A stretch of 64,000 nt of DNA from Tilletia caries (taxonomy: Eukaryota > Basidiomycota > Exobasidiomycetes > Tilletiales > Tilletiaceae). The stretch's first letter is position 1, and the number at the start of each line of letters is the position of its first letter. A program made the position numbers and the translations under genes. The notes under the pieces were generated by a model, which was given only the letters and a program-made list of their open reading frames with translations, had not been told where the DNA came from and searched no databases. This document shows positions 30,115-40,438 of this stretch, one piece after another. The stretch is from assembly GCA_032718865.1 (NCBI GenBank), contig JALUTQ010000005.1, positions 2,356,001 through 2,420,000 on the forward strand, given 5' to 3'.

Positions 30115-33100
30115 TCAAGTTGAGGTGGACTGGTGGTGATTGTTGATACCGAGAGTACCCCGGTGCTGGATGAAGGTGGCTGGTGCTAGTGGCTTGGTAA
30201 ACACATCTGCTGGATTGACGCGCGTGTTGATGTACTGAACCTTGACCAGTCCTCGCTCCTGATGTTCTCGCGTAGAAAGGTACTTGCGTTCGATGTGCCT
30301 GCTGAGACCATTGCTGACCGGATTCGTGATGATATGAATAGCCGGTTGGTTATCGCAGTAGATGACCGAGGGAGGACCAGCGTCTGTGGAGCGCAACCCA
30401 AGATCCTCAAGCAGGTGCTGGATCGCCAAGACCTCGCGCGCTGTCTGCCACACAGCAATCAACTCAGCCTGAGCTGTCGAGTCCGCCACCAAGGTTTGAA
30501 GCTTTGATCCCCATGCGACGGTCGCTCCATGGACGGAAATGCACCACCCTGAGGTTGATTTGGCGGAGTGGTCGCCTCCAAGATCTGCGTCTGAGTGGGC
30601 CACAATATCCTCCTCGGAGTGGCTGGCAATGCGAAGCTTGAAGTCAATGGTGCCAGCAACGTATCGCATCACCCTCTTTGCGCAACCAAGATGAATTGGA
30701 CCGGGATTCTTGGCGTGTCGAGCGAGGGCAGCCACGGCGTATGCCAAATCCGCTCGAGATGCTTGGGACAACCACATCAAGCAGCCGACCATGGACTGGA
30801 AGAGCTTGGTGTCTGCCTCGGAGGCTTGTCCTTCGTAGGGGACCAGGCGCTGTTTGCTGTCGAGGGGACTAGGTGCTGGCTTGAGGTGTTCGAAGCCAAA
30901 CCGAGCAAGCATTGACTTGATGTATGCTGCTTGTGAGATGAGGAAGGATGTTCCATCCGGGCTGCGCTCGATGTTGATCCCCAAGAACTGCCCAATCTCC
31001 CCCTGGTCCTTCATCTTGAAGCGCTTGGCGAAGGAACTCTTGAAGGAATTGATGTCTTCAAGGCGGCGACCAAAGACCAAGACGTCGTCGACATAAACGG
31101 CGACCACTGTCGCCTCCTCGCCTGTACCAAAAATGAAGATGGCAGGGTCGAAGAGGCAGCGCACGAAGCCCATGTCGATGAGGGCAGCGTGGAGGGTATA
31201 GTACCACTCCCGCCCCGACTGCTTGAGGCCATAGATCGCACGTCGAAGCTGACAGACGAGGTGCTCGGCGCCTTGTGCTTCAAATAAGGCGGGCTGGCGC
31301 ATGTAGATGGGGCGGTCCAGCAGGCCATAGAGATAGGCAGTGACCACGTCGAGTTGGTGAACGTGCCAGTGGAAGTACGCGGCGAGGGCAAGGAGGGTGC
31401 GGATAGAGATGAATCGCGTGACCGGCGAGTAAGTCTCGTCATAGTCCACCCCGGGGATTTGACTGAAACCCTGGGCGACCAACCGACCCTTGTATCGTGC
31501 GACGTTCCCGGCCGAGTCCAACTTGAGCTTGAAGACCCATCGAGAGCCAACAACATCCCTTCCCTCCGGCAACTCCGCCAACTCCCACGTTCCCATCTCC
31601 ATGTGGGAGTCGATCTCCTCCCTCATGGCCTCCAACCACTTAGCCCAGTCTGGCCTTCGCATCGCGTCCTTGAGCGTATTAGGCTCGAGCTCGATGCCAT
31701 CCGCGGAGAGCTGTGCCTTGAAGGCAGTCGCAAACGAGTCGCTGAGGCTGAGCACTGTGCCCGCTGTAGCCCGCTGCTCTCTGCCCTGTAACAGTCGCTG
31801 CTGATGCTGTCTCGTCTGGTACTGAATGGTGGGAGGGGCTCGGGCGCGCCGGCGAGGAGCAGAAGAAGATGGACCTGCTGCTGCTGGCGCGGACGTTGGT
31901 GCGGGTGACTGCACTGCTCCCTCCGGGGCGGCAGCTGCTGCTGGGAGCGGTACTGCGGCAGGAGCTGGAGCAGGACCCGGTGCGGGGGGGCTGGAGCCGC
32001 GGGTCCCGAGAGCTCGATCTCGACGATCTTTGGAGAAGGGGGGGCGCTGGGGGGGGGGCGAGGGCCGATGACCACAAGGCGAGGACGAGTGCCAGGTGGT
32101 CGTGATGCCGATTGAACCACAACATCTGGGGTCGTGATAGTGGTGGGTTCCGGCACAAGGGTGTTGAAGTTGTACCCCTTGTCTTCGTGGAAGTCCACGT
32201 TGCGGCTGATTGCAAGAGCACCTGTATCGGGGAAGTGAACTCGATAACCCTTCGAGTACTTGTCGTAACCGATGAACACTCCGACACGAGCACGAGCCGA
32301 AAGGCTATGCTCACGAGCCTTGTCTGGGAGCATGACAAAGGCCAAGCAGCCAAAGATGCGAAGATGGTCGATACGTGGAGGGGTTCCGTACCAGAGCTCG
32401 AAGGGGGTTTTTCCGCCCAAGGGGCGGCTGGGGCGGTGGTTGCGGAGGTAGGCAGCGGTCGAGGCGGCCTCTGCCCAGTAAACCAAGGGCAAGTTGCGCG
32501 CATGAAGCAGGGGGGGGGCGCATTATCGTCTTGATGATGCCCACATGCCGCTCGGCTACCCCATTCTGTTGAGCAGTATACGCGCACGACTTCTCGTGTC
32601 GCGCCCCGGAGAGTGCGGCCTTGATGGCCCAGTTGTTGAACTCTCCTCCCCCCGTCCGTCCTCAACGTCCCAATAGGTCCCTTGTGAGGGACCACCTCGT
32701 CCCTCCACTCGATGAACTTGTCGGCGAAGTCGGACTTGCGTGCCAAGGGCAGCACCCACACCATCCTCGTGTGGTCATCAACCAAGACGGCGAGATATTC
32801 TGCGCCGCCGAGTGACTTGGTGATGATGCGGCCTGTGAAATCCGCGTGCACAAGCTCGAGTGGGCGGGTTGTCTTGGTGGTTGAGTCGGGGAAGGGGGAA
32901 CGCTTGATGTTGGTAAGAGAGCAGGTCTCGCAGCTCGAGACCCCGCAATTCTTCCGCTTCGCAAACAGCTCGGGAAGACCGACACTGTTCTTGGCGAGGG
33001 TGGGCAACATTGACTTGCCGATGTGGCCGAGCCGCTCGTGCCACATTTCACCCAGCCGCAATCGCTCATTATCAGAGACGGGAGTGGCCACCTCCTCGTC

Positions 33101-33607
33101 GTCCGATGCTTCGTCAGACCCATCGTCTGACTCATCGTCGTACTCCATCATGGACGCGGTAAACGCATGCTCCTTGTCCCGTACCACGGGCACAAGGTAC
33201 GCCTGGGACTCCTTGGACCACCGTGCTGTCACCTTCCAGCCATGGTAGAAAGGGTCCGTAATCTCTGCTTCGAGTTCCTCCGTGAACTCGACCCGCAACT
33301 GCTCTTGGTTCAACTGGTATACCGAGACCAAGTTGAAGTCCAATCCTGGGACAAGCAGGACCTCGCTGAGAGGTAGCAGTCGCGCCTGATCGTCATCAAT
33401 GGGCAAGAAGACGACGCCTTTCCCCGTTGCTCGAAGTCGTCCCCCGTCAGCTGTGATGACTGAAGTGCTGCACGGGACGATCTCATCGAATAATGAGGCG
33501 TGTGGTGTCATATGAGATGATGCACCACTGTCGAGTATCCAATCTGAGAGATGTGGAGTTGGGGTGCTCTCGTCCAAGTAGGGTGACTCGGGGAGAGCGG
33601 CGAGTCC
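30115..33607 (-). pseudogene. Copia Pol (protease, integrase, RT, RNase H)
   Basis: Reading the minus strand from 33607: aspartic protease ILDSGASSHM (about 33540); pre-integrase HERLGHIG and a CxxC pair (about 33030-32940); integrase core VHADFTGRI, DDHTRM and TDGG, then AYTAQQNGVAERHV; reverse transcriptase RWVFKLKLD, FSQIPGVDYDETYSPV and catalytic YVDDVLVFG (about 31085); RNase H with HSDADLGGD, IYCDNQPA and ADVFTKPLA, ending at 30115. The RT-RNase H part is one 599-codon open frame. Frame changes occur near 32650 (C6), 32510-32518 (G9), 32038-32058 (G7 and G10) and about 31985. Every break touches a mononucleotide run, so some may be sequencing artefacts. Confidence 0.92.
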
Positions 33608-34945
33608 CTAATGGAGACGGGGGCCAGCGGAGGCATCGCCCAACCGATCCGCGAGACTCCCGTACTGGTATGTTCGCGAGAGCTCTTGGTGAGGGGCTTG
33701 TGCGACCATCCTATGGGCAGAGGCGGGGCCATGGTAGCCAGATGCCGGGCCTGGTACCCACTGTGGCTCGTAGGCATTATGGTAGGCTCCATAGCTGGGA
33801 GTACTGAGCCGGGTCTCAAGCGCAGCAAGGCGAGCAACAACGTCGCCATGGTGCATGTTGCTTGAGGCACCCCCACTCTGGCTGGTCGTGCCTCGTTCCT
33901 TGGCAATTTGAGATTCAGGATGGGGCTCGTTCCCAGCCAAGCGGCGGCGGCAAGCCTTCATGCGGTGACCGGTCTTGTAGCACCAGAAGCATCGTATGTT
34001 GGAAGCTGTGCCATTCGCCTTGCGCTGAGAACTGGGCCTATTTCCGCTGGTGCTAGCAGGGCTAGGGGGGGCGACGGGGGGCCTGCTGAACGGAGCGAAG
34101 GGCGACTGCTCCTTCAGAGGAAGCGCCCGTAGTGGTGCCTGATGCCACGAAGCGAAGGCCTTCTTCTCCTGCGAACCGACTCATGACTTCGTCGAATGTG
34201 TACTGATGGCCGTTCTGCCATGCGGTCTGGATGGTGGCACGAGTTGAGTCGAAGGCTGTGTTGGTGAACACACGAAGGGCGAGCGAGATCTTGCGGACCT
34301 CGGATACAGGTTCTCCTCCGGCCATGTACAGCTGGGCGAAGAGAAGTTCCAGGTACTGAGTGACCTCCTGTACCGACAGGGTGCCTAGGACGGCATTTGC
34401 CATATCCATCTCGGCCTTCTGCATGCTGGCAACATCCTTTCCACCATAGCGGCCGAAAAGGGTCCGCCACACGGCCTGACCATCGATGCCTTCATCCGTA
34501 ATGAGGTTGACAACATCGTTAGCCGTCTTGGGGGGGCGAGAGTTGGGATGAGGACCGAACCGATAAGGTTGAGGTCGGTACGACGGTAGGCCTCAGCCTC
34601 CTCCTCATCGATGGGCTTCTCGTCATCAGCAAGGCTGAAGATGGTGCGGTAGGCCTCGATGCTTGTGGCCGGGTGGTCATGGATAAGGTACCAGAGGCGA
34701 CCCTCCAGATGGTGAGAGAAGATCGCGGCGATGTAGGTGCGCCAAAGCATCCAGTTCTGCTTGCCTTCGAGCTGAGTGACATGCGTCTTGCTGGGCTTGA
34801 TCTCGCCGGAAGTGGCCTTGCGTTGGCCACGAGTGAGCCGGGCCAAAATGATCTTGTAACTGGCTCCATGGATCTGGACACCAATGGAAGTATCTCCAGG
34901 CTGGGCCAGAGCAGGAGGAGTAGTAGTAGTGGGCTGGGTAGTCAT
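33608..34945 (-). pseudogene. Copia Gag with zinc knuckle, ending in UAG
   Basis: The ATG at 34945 opens a capsid-like protein (QLEGKQNWMLWRTYI, then VWRTLFGRYGG and EVTQYLELLFAQLYMAGGE, as in Copia Gag/UBN2 folds). A CX2CX4HX4C zinc knuckle (CFWCYKTGHRMKAC) lies at about 33990-33950, and a polar tail ends at an in-frame TAG (33608-33610). Pol continues in exactly the same frame after the TAG. Two frame changes are seen, at G7 runs 34530-34536 and 34065-34071. The product would package element RNA into virus-like particles. Confidence 0.88.
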
Positions 34946-35063
34946 TGTAGTAGACTGTTGGAGACCGCCAGGGTCGAGTAAGGTGGGTGATCAGCCCAGT
35001 AGGAAGAGGCGCCAGAAGGAAAAAGAATAAAACGAGTGTGAGTAGCTATTCCTGCACAGAGCA

Positions 35064-35077
35064 TTGGGCTCATAACC
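35064..35077 (-). other. Copia primer-binding site, initiator-tRNA half type
   Basis: Plus strand TTGGGCTCATAACC lies directly beside the 5' LTR and equals the anticodon arm (CAU) of initiator tRNA-Met. The minus-strand RNA would pair with this internal tRNA segment, as in Copia- and Ty5-like elements that prime from a half-tRNA. Confidence 0.8.
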
Positions 35078-35478
35078 TGTCGTTGTTCGAGGTTTGAGGG
35101 CAACGACTGCCCCATCAGACTACTCACCAATAAAGGTTCGTAGACCGGAAAACGTGTGCAGGGGGTAAAGCGAAGGGAGAGTATTCAGAGAGGAAGTATG
35201 AGAGTACGTGATTGGATTGTCCAGAAGAGGAGAAAGATAGAAGAAAGGACAGGCTATTTATAGGAAAGCTGGGAGACAAGTTGGAAGTCGTAAAGTCCGG
35301 AGTTCAGGAAGGGAAATGAGGAGAACGAGTATCTGTCGTGAAGGGAGAAGGGATCTGATCGTGGCAGAGCGCAAAGTGGAGTGAGGTTGGAGACGATCGA
35401 AGGGATCTGGCCGCTTCATGTAACACTGCCGCGACGATCGGAGGGAACCGACCGACGCTCGCTTGTCATATTTCAACA
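35078..35478 (-). repeat. 5' LTR of the Copia element
   Basis: 401 bp, one difference from the other LTR by eye. The minus-strand TATA box TATAAATAG (35254-35262) is the likely element promoter. Confidence 0.95.
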
Positions 35479-35483
35479 AGTCG

Positions 35484-36181
35484 AACGGGCTATCACCGAG
35501 TCTCTGGTGCGAAGGGCCTCAAATGCCTCAATTCTCGCGAAACAGACACAAGCGGGGGAAGGGCGGATCCGACTGCGCGTTCCCGAAACATGAGAGCGAT
35601 TCTCCCGAAAGCAAGGCTCTTTCTCACTCACTCTACTTGGATGGTCCATGCTGTAATTTAAGCGCTGCCTGCTGACGCTGACCGCTGGCTGACCTGACGG
35701 ATCGCGAGTACGAGTTGCGTTCCAGCTTGGCATCTTCCACCACCACTCCGCAGGCTCAACCAAGCAGCGCGAGCATCTTTTGCCTTCCGTCCTTCCCACT
35801 TTTAGACGCCTCGAGAGTGAGCAAGCCTTGCTCGACCCATCTTTTTTCCGTCCTCAGCGATCAGCTTGTTGCCGAGCAACGTCTGGACTCTTGGTCCTTC
35901 CAGACTCGCAATTGTCGAACGCGTGAGTAGAGAGATGTGCACCTTCAACTGAGGCAGGGCAAGGCTTACTGTTCCTCTTCTCGCTTTTGTACAAATTGTC
36001 TATCTCTCGGGCTCTAGGAATCGCCACGGCTGTCGACTATCGCAACTCGCAAGGTCTCGATTGACTTGTCGTCGTCTTGTCATCGAAGTAGGGGAGTAAA
36101 TAACTTATCAGTGAGTTGCTTCAGTAGTCGAATGCTGGCTTGCTCGACCCTACTTACCGACTCTGCCTCCCTCCTCAGCTG
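35484..36181. other. Copia right flank and promoter region of MpaB-like paralog B
   Basis: Directly after the Copia duplication one frame reads VERAITESLVRRAS and runs to a TGA at about 35591, possibly the remnant of an interrupted exon. The rest is non-coding and pyrimidine-rich towards the gene start. Confidence 0.4.
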
Positions 36182-36189
36182 TATATAAT
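36182..36189 (+). promoter_or_regulatory. TATA box of the second MpaB-like gene
   Basis: TATATAAT 79 nt upstream of the ATG at 36261, followed by a C/T-rich leader. Confidence 0.5.
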
Positions 36190-36260
36190 ACCTAGCTGTC
36201 CTGTCCCCCCTCCCTCCCTCCCTCCCCGCGTCTCATCGGCCCCTTTAATCCGCTTTCAAG

Positions 36261-38713
36261 ATGATAGACAATTCCTTCCAACTCTCCTCAGCCAGCGCAA
36301 TCCTCGGCGCCGTGTCTCTCACCACGGCCCTTGCCGCCACCTGCACTCGGGCCGGTCGTTCAGCGCTCCTGAATGCATCCGCCGCCATCTACGTCCGACT
36401 CTTTCACGACCCTTCGCCACCATCCGACGTCGCACCCAACGATGACAAGGCCGGGTGCGAACCCATATCCGTACTCGGGAAGGATGACAAGCGACCGTTG
36501 TATCTCTCCCATTCGCCCGTTGCTCGTGTCTTCAAGGCGGTCTTTGGGCAGTCGACGGCGGAGAAGCAGTCGCGAAAGGGCTTGAAGGGCAAACAGGCCT
36601 CGGCTGAGGTTCCGTGGGTTCGGATCTGCGACTTTGCAGCTGAGGCTGACCCCAAGAACTGGATCACGGAGGACGAGCTGAACAGGTACGATTGTCGAAC
36701 GAGAAAGATTAGTGTTTCTTGCTCATGGCATCTGACGACTATGTTCCTTTGACAGCTGGAGACGAATGTCGGACGATACAGCGGACCAGGCACTCGTCGC
36801 ACTCCGGCAGGCAGATCAGCTCAGCTCTACCTTCAAACCTTCCACACCGGCCGATCCCATCGCAGATCTCTTCGAACTGGAACGACAGTGCAGCGAGGCG
36901 ACGTCTACGACCTATAACCCGTCTTCACTGCGCGACGGCCTACAGAACTTTCTTTTCAACATCAACAAGCGCCCTCCTCGCGGAGCAGGAGCGATCAGCG
37001 AAGCATGGTACGAAGCTCGCGACGCGCGTTGGCTGGCCAAAGGTCGCAAGCCAGACGATGCTCTCTCGCCCGAAGAGGTGGAGGAAGAGTACCGCGAAGA
37101 GGCACGCGTCATCCGAGCTGCCCAGCAAATGTTCTATAAGTTCGTCGGGCCCATCTTGCTCTCGCTGCTCCACTTCTCCCTCGCCGGCGGCTTTTCGAGC
37201 CCGAAGATCATGAGCGTGCTGAGGCAGACGGGTTATCTCGTGCCGTACAGCGACGTCTCCTCCCGCTCAAGCTCCAAGTCGGACTCGAGTTCGACGACTC
37301 CCCTCTCGCCTGTGCAACGTGCGGCGATGCAGAATAAGCATACAGCCGATCGGACATGGACGCGCTTACTGGAGACGACCCAGTTTGTGCTGGACGTGAT
37401 GCAAGATGTCGACTCGATGCTCCCGCCCGCTCTCCATTCTGACGCCGCCGCTCGAGCATGTTACCCGCAAGCTGATCCGCAAGGACGGGAGGACATGGGC
37501 AGTACCGATGACTCTCACTCGATGGACACTATCGGTACAGCACAGCGAGACTACCTCGAGCGCGTCGGTGGTGGACGTGGATGGCAGGGATCGGTCCGGG
37601 TACGACTTCTGCACGCCAACGTCCGCACGAAGATTCTTGCCTCGGTTCGAGCGCGCCAGGCGAGCTCGGCAACGATGTTTGATTCCGAGGCGGGTGCTTC
37701 TTCCTCTTCTACTACTGCGCACGCCAATCTGTACGACCAGGCGCTGAACGGGATACCGATCAACCAGCAGGACCTCCTCGCGACCCTGGCCAGTTTCTCC
37801 TCGTCCCCGCTCTGGTGCATGGGTCGGATGGGACATCATGTCCAGCCCCAGGAGCGCGAGGACTTTGTGTCCCTGTGGAGACATGTGGGTTACTACATGG
37901 GCTGCGAGCCCGAGTTGCTGAGACGGTGCTTTGGGAATGCGAGGAAGGCGGACGGCTTCTTGTTCAACGTCGTCGGTCACTTGTTCCCCAACATCAGTCA
38001 GACGGTGCGGGAGCCGGCTGTCGCTGCTGCTGCGGCGCCGACTGGCGTGAGAGCCCACATTGCTATGGCTTCCAAGGTGGAAGAAGCTGTTGGAGAGGCG
38101 GAGACGCAGGAGCAGGATACGTTGGCGAGTTTGGCTATCCTGCAGGCTTGCGCCAATCGACCGCCCTTCTTTACCTCGCTGCAGACGCACTGGGCACTCG
38201 CAAGGTGAGAAGATCCACCAAGTCTCATCCTGTGACTAGAAACTGATTTCAACTTTCGCTATTTTGAACAGACATCTCCTTGGCCCATCGCTCGCTGGAT
38301 ACTTGGGCATACCGCATACATCTCCGCTCCAGCAGGTCTCCGTAGACCTCTCCTTCCTCGCAACCCGCATCCCAATCATCTTCGGCTCAAGCTCCTTCCC
38401 ACTCTACCCAGCCCCGCTCCGCAGACGATGGGAACGCCAACGGCTCCGTCTGGGCCGGATCATGATGCGTCGTCTGATCACCTGGCTGAACGGGAGTAAG
38501 TTGGCCACGTTTGCCGGGCGGAGGGTGACTAGTGGCGGTGAAGGGGCTGTGGAGATTGAGTTGAAGATTGCGGATGGGGCTCGGTGGGCGAGGATGTGGC
38601 GGATGCTGATGGTGGAGATGGGGGTTGTGCTTGTTGGGGTTGGAGTGGTTGTGTGCTTTGCTGGTGTCTATCTGACCAAGCTTCTTACTCAGGCGGTGTC
38701 GCAGTGCATCTGA
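36261..38713 (+). CDS. MpaB/DUF2236 oxygenase-like membrane protein, paralog B
   Basis: Three exons (36261-36685, 36756-38204, 38272-38713) give 771 residues. It matches paralog A throughout: RRPPPGAGAI is replaced by KRPPRGAGAISEAWYEARDA, with SLAGGFSSPKIMSVLRQTGYL nearly identical, RVRLLHANVRTKI near residue 421, GIPINQQDLLATLASFS, and EREDFVSLWRHVGYYMGCE. It also has a hydrophobic N-terminus (ILGAVSLTTALAATCTRAGR) and a C-terminal membrane helix (VVLVGVGVVVCFAGVY). Intron positions 1 and last are shared with A, while A's second intron is absent here. Function is inferred only from the family (heme oxygenase acting on isoprenoid or lipid chains at the ER). It is intact despite the Copia insertion about 780 bp upstream. 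Confidence 0.82.
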
Positions 38714-38908
38714 TCGTCCCCGCTTCCTCCTCCTTCCGCATATATCTGTCCTACTCTCACGCTGTATTCTCTACCCGCTCGGCACTCAGTAGTTATCCCC
38801 TCGCACAGGCAGTCTCCACTAGTTCACATATTCCAATTCGACTACACATCCGTACTGTCCAATGTGATTAGGTTGAAGGAGTCCTGCTTGCTTGACAGAA
38901 GCTGACGA

Positions 38909-39922
38909 TCAGTCGTCACCATCTCCCATCTCGAGTGCCTCGTCTTGTACGAGCTCGTTGAGGAAGCTGATGAAGCTGAAAAGTGGGAAGCCGACGACGT
39001 TGTTGTAGTCTCCCTCGATCGCGCGGATCAGAACGGCGGCGTGGCCCTGGTGGTGGGAGGAACGTAGGTGATTTGTGAGTGGCAACAACATAAAAGGCAG
39101 ACAAGGCAATCGAGCTGGGACTTACCTGAATGGCAAATCCTCCTGCGCGATCGAGTCCTTCGCCTTGCTCGACGTAGGCTTGAAGCAGTGAGAGCTCGTT
39201 GTCTGCAAAGTGAACGACCGTCTTCTCTGATAATGATCTGCAAGGAATCCGATGGGAGAAATGAACTACATAGTCAGATAAAAGACTCGATTTTCTCGAC
39301 CCTTCTGCAATTCCGAGGGAGCCGAAAGAGAGGGGGAGAACCTGGTACTGACTTTACCTCATACCCCGGAGCCTGTAGGATGGGATAAACCAGCGTCACA
39401 CCCGAGACGACGTGGCACTTGTGCCCGTTCAAGTCCTGCAGCATGCGCATGTTGTCCTTCTGGTCGACGGGCTTTTCGAGGATCTGCTCGGAAGGATCGA
39501 TAACGACGGTGTCGGCTCCGATTACGAGGTCTGGTGGATCGTCCGGGTCGCTCTTGACGAGTCGGTGGTACACTTCCAGGGCCTATAAGTACACGTATAA
39601 GTAGAGGTGTCAACCACTCTGTATTGGCCATGCTTGATATTAATCTAGAGACGAAACTCACCTTGTGTGACGAGGTCGAGACGGGATATTCATACGACGC
39701 ATCACCCACAAACTCGCTCTTCGGCAGATTCTCCTCAAAGGTCGAGGCCACAATTTCCGGATGAAGACCAATGGAAGCCAGGATTTGTTTTCGGCGCGGG
39801 GAGGCGGATGCCAGGATGACGCGCTTGGACGCGAGCTTGTTCAGAGCGGGGATGCGGAGAGCGTCGTCAGCGATTGCGCTCTCGCGGCTCGGCAGGGGCG
39901 TGCTGGATGATGCGGAGCCCAT
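38909..39922 (-). CDS. Maf-family nucleotide pyrophosphatase
   Basis: Four exons (39922-39662, 39582-39365, 39237-39126, 39046-38909) give 242 residues. Maf proteins hydrolyse dTTP, UTP or modified nucleotides to monophosphates, a house-cleaning role. Signatures are ILASASPRRKQIL near residue 32, the catalytic VIGADTVVIDPSEQILEKP near 108, GHKCHVVSGV, and LDRAGGFAIQGHA with EGDYNNVVGFPL near the C-terminus. The second donor must be GTATGA at 39364 rather than the later GTAAAG, because only this keeps the frame into SLSEKTVVHFADNEL. The start ATG precedes MGSASSSTP; the open frame extends upstream without a better ATG. It is transcribed away from the GATA-like gene, sharing about 515 bp of upstream DNA. 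Confidence 0.87.
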
Positions 39923-40438
39923 TTGATTGTCTTCGGAATACTTGTACTTGCGATGGAAGTCAAGAGGCAAGTCCGGCTGGAAGCGGTGGCGACAGGGGGA
40001 GACAAGGAGGAACGGCTCCCAAACTGTGCCAAAGCTGCTGTGGAACGGGATTTGTGAACCTTCCGAAGGCAAGGAGCTGGGACTTGGGGAGATCCTCCTT
40101 TCGGACCACCATCTGTACTATGTAGGTGGTCTACCTCGACCACGCCTGAGACGTCCTGGCAGCGCTGTGGATAGGCAGACTCGCGCGCGGAGAGGAGTCT
40201 CTCAGGTGGAACATGAGGCATGAGGTTCCGCAGATCAACTTCCCCCCCCGCGAGAGAGCGGCCAAGCGGGAAGGGTCCCAGATCTCTCATGATGGCATCG
40301 AATGGTCTCGTCCCTGCTTGCTTGCGTCTGATGATCGCTCACCTTCTTCCTTGGTTGACGCTCTCCTCTTCCTTCTTCTCTTCTTCCACCATCTCTCCCT
40401 TCAAGCTGGTCGCCATACGAGCTCAACAGTGAACAGCA

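Larger units (their letters stand above)
29676..35478 (-). mobile_element. Ty1/Copia LTR retrotransposon, complete and recent
   Basis: A 5803-bp element in minus orientation. Its two 401-bp LTRs differ at a single base by eye (GGGAGGGT versus GGGAGAGT), and a perfect 5-bp target duplication AGTCG flanks it (29671-29675 and 35479-35483). A primer-binding site matching the anticodon half of initiator tRNA-Met follows the 5' LTR (right side), and a polypurine tract (minus strand ATGGGAGGGAG, 30077-30087) precedes the 3' LTR. Gag, protease, integrase, reverse transcriptase and RNase H occur in Copia order. Coding is interrupted by a UAG between Gag and Pol and by several frameshifts at G/C runs. 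Confidence 0.96.
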
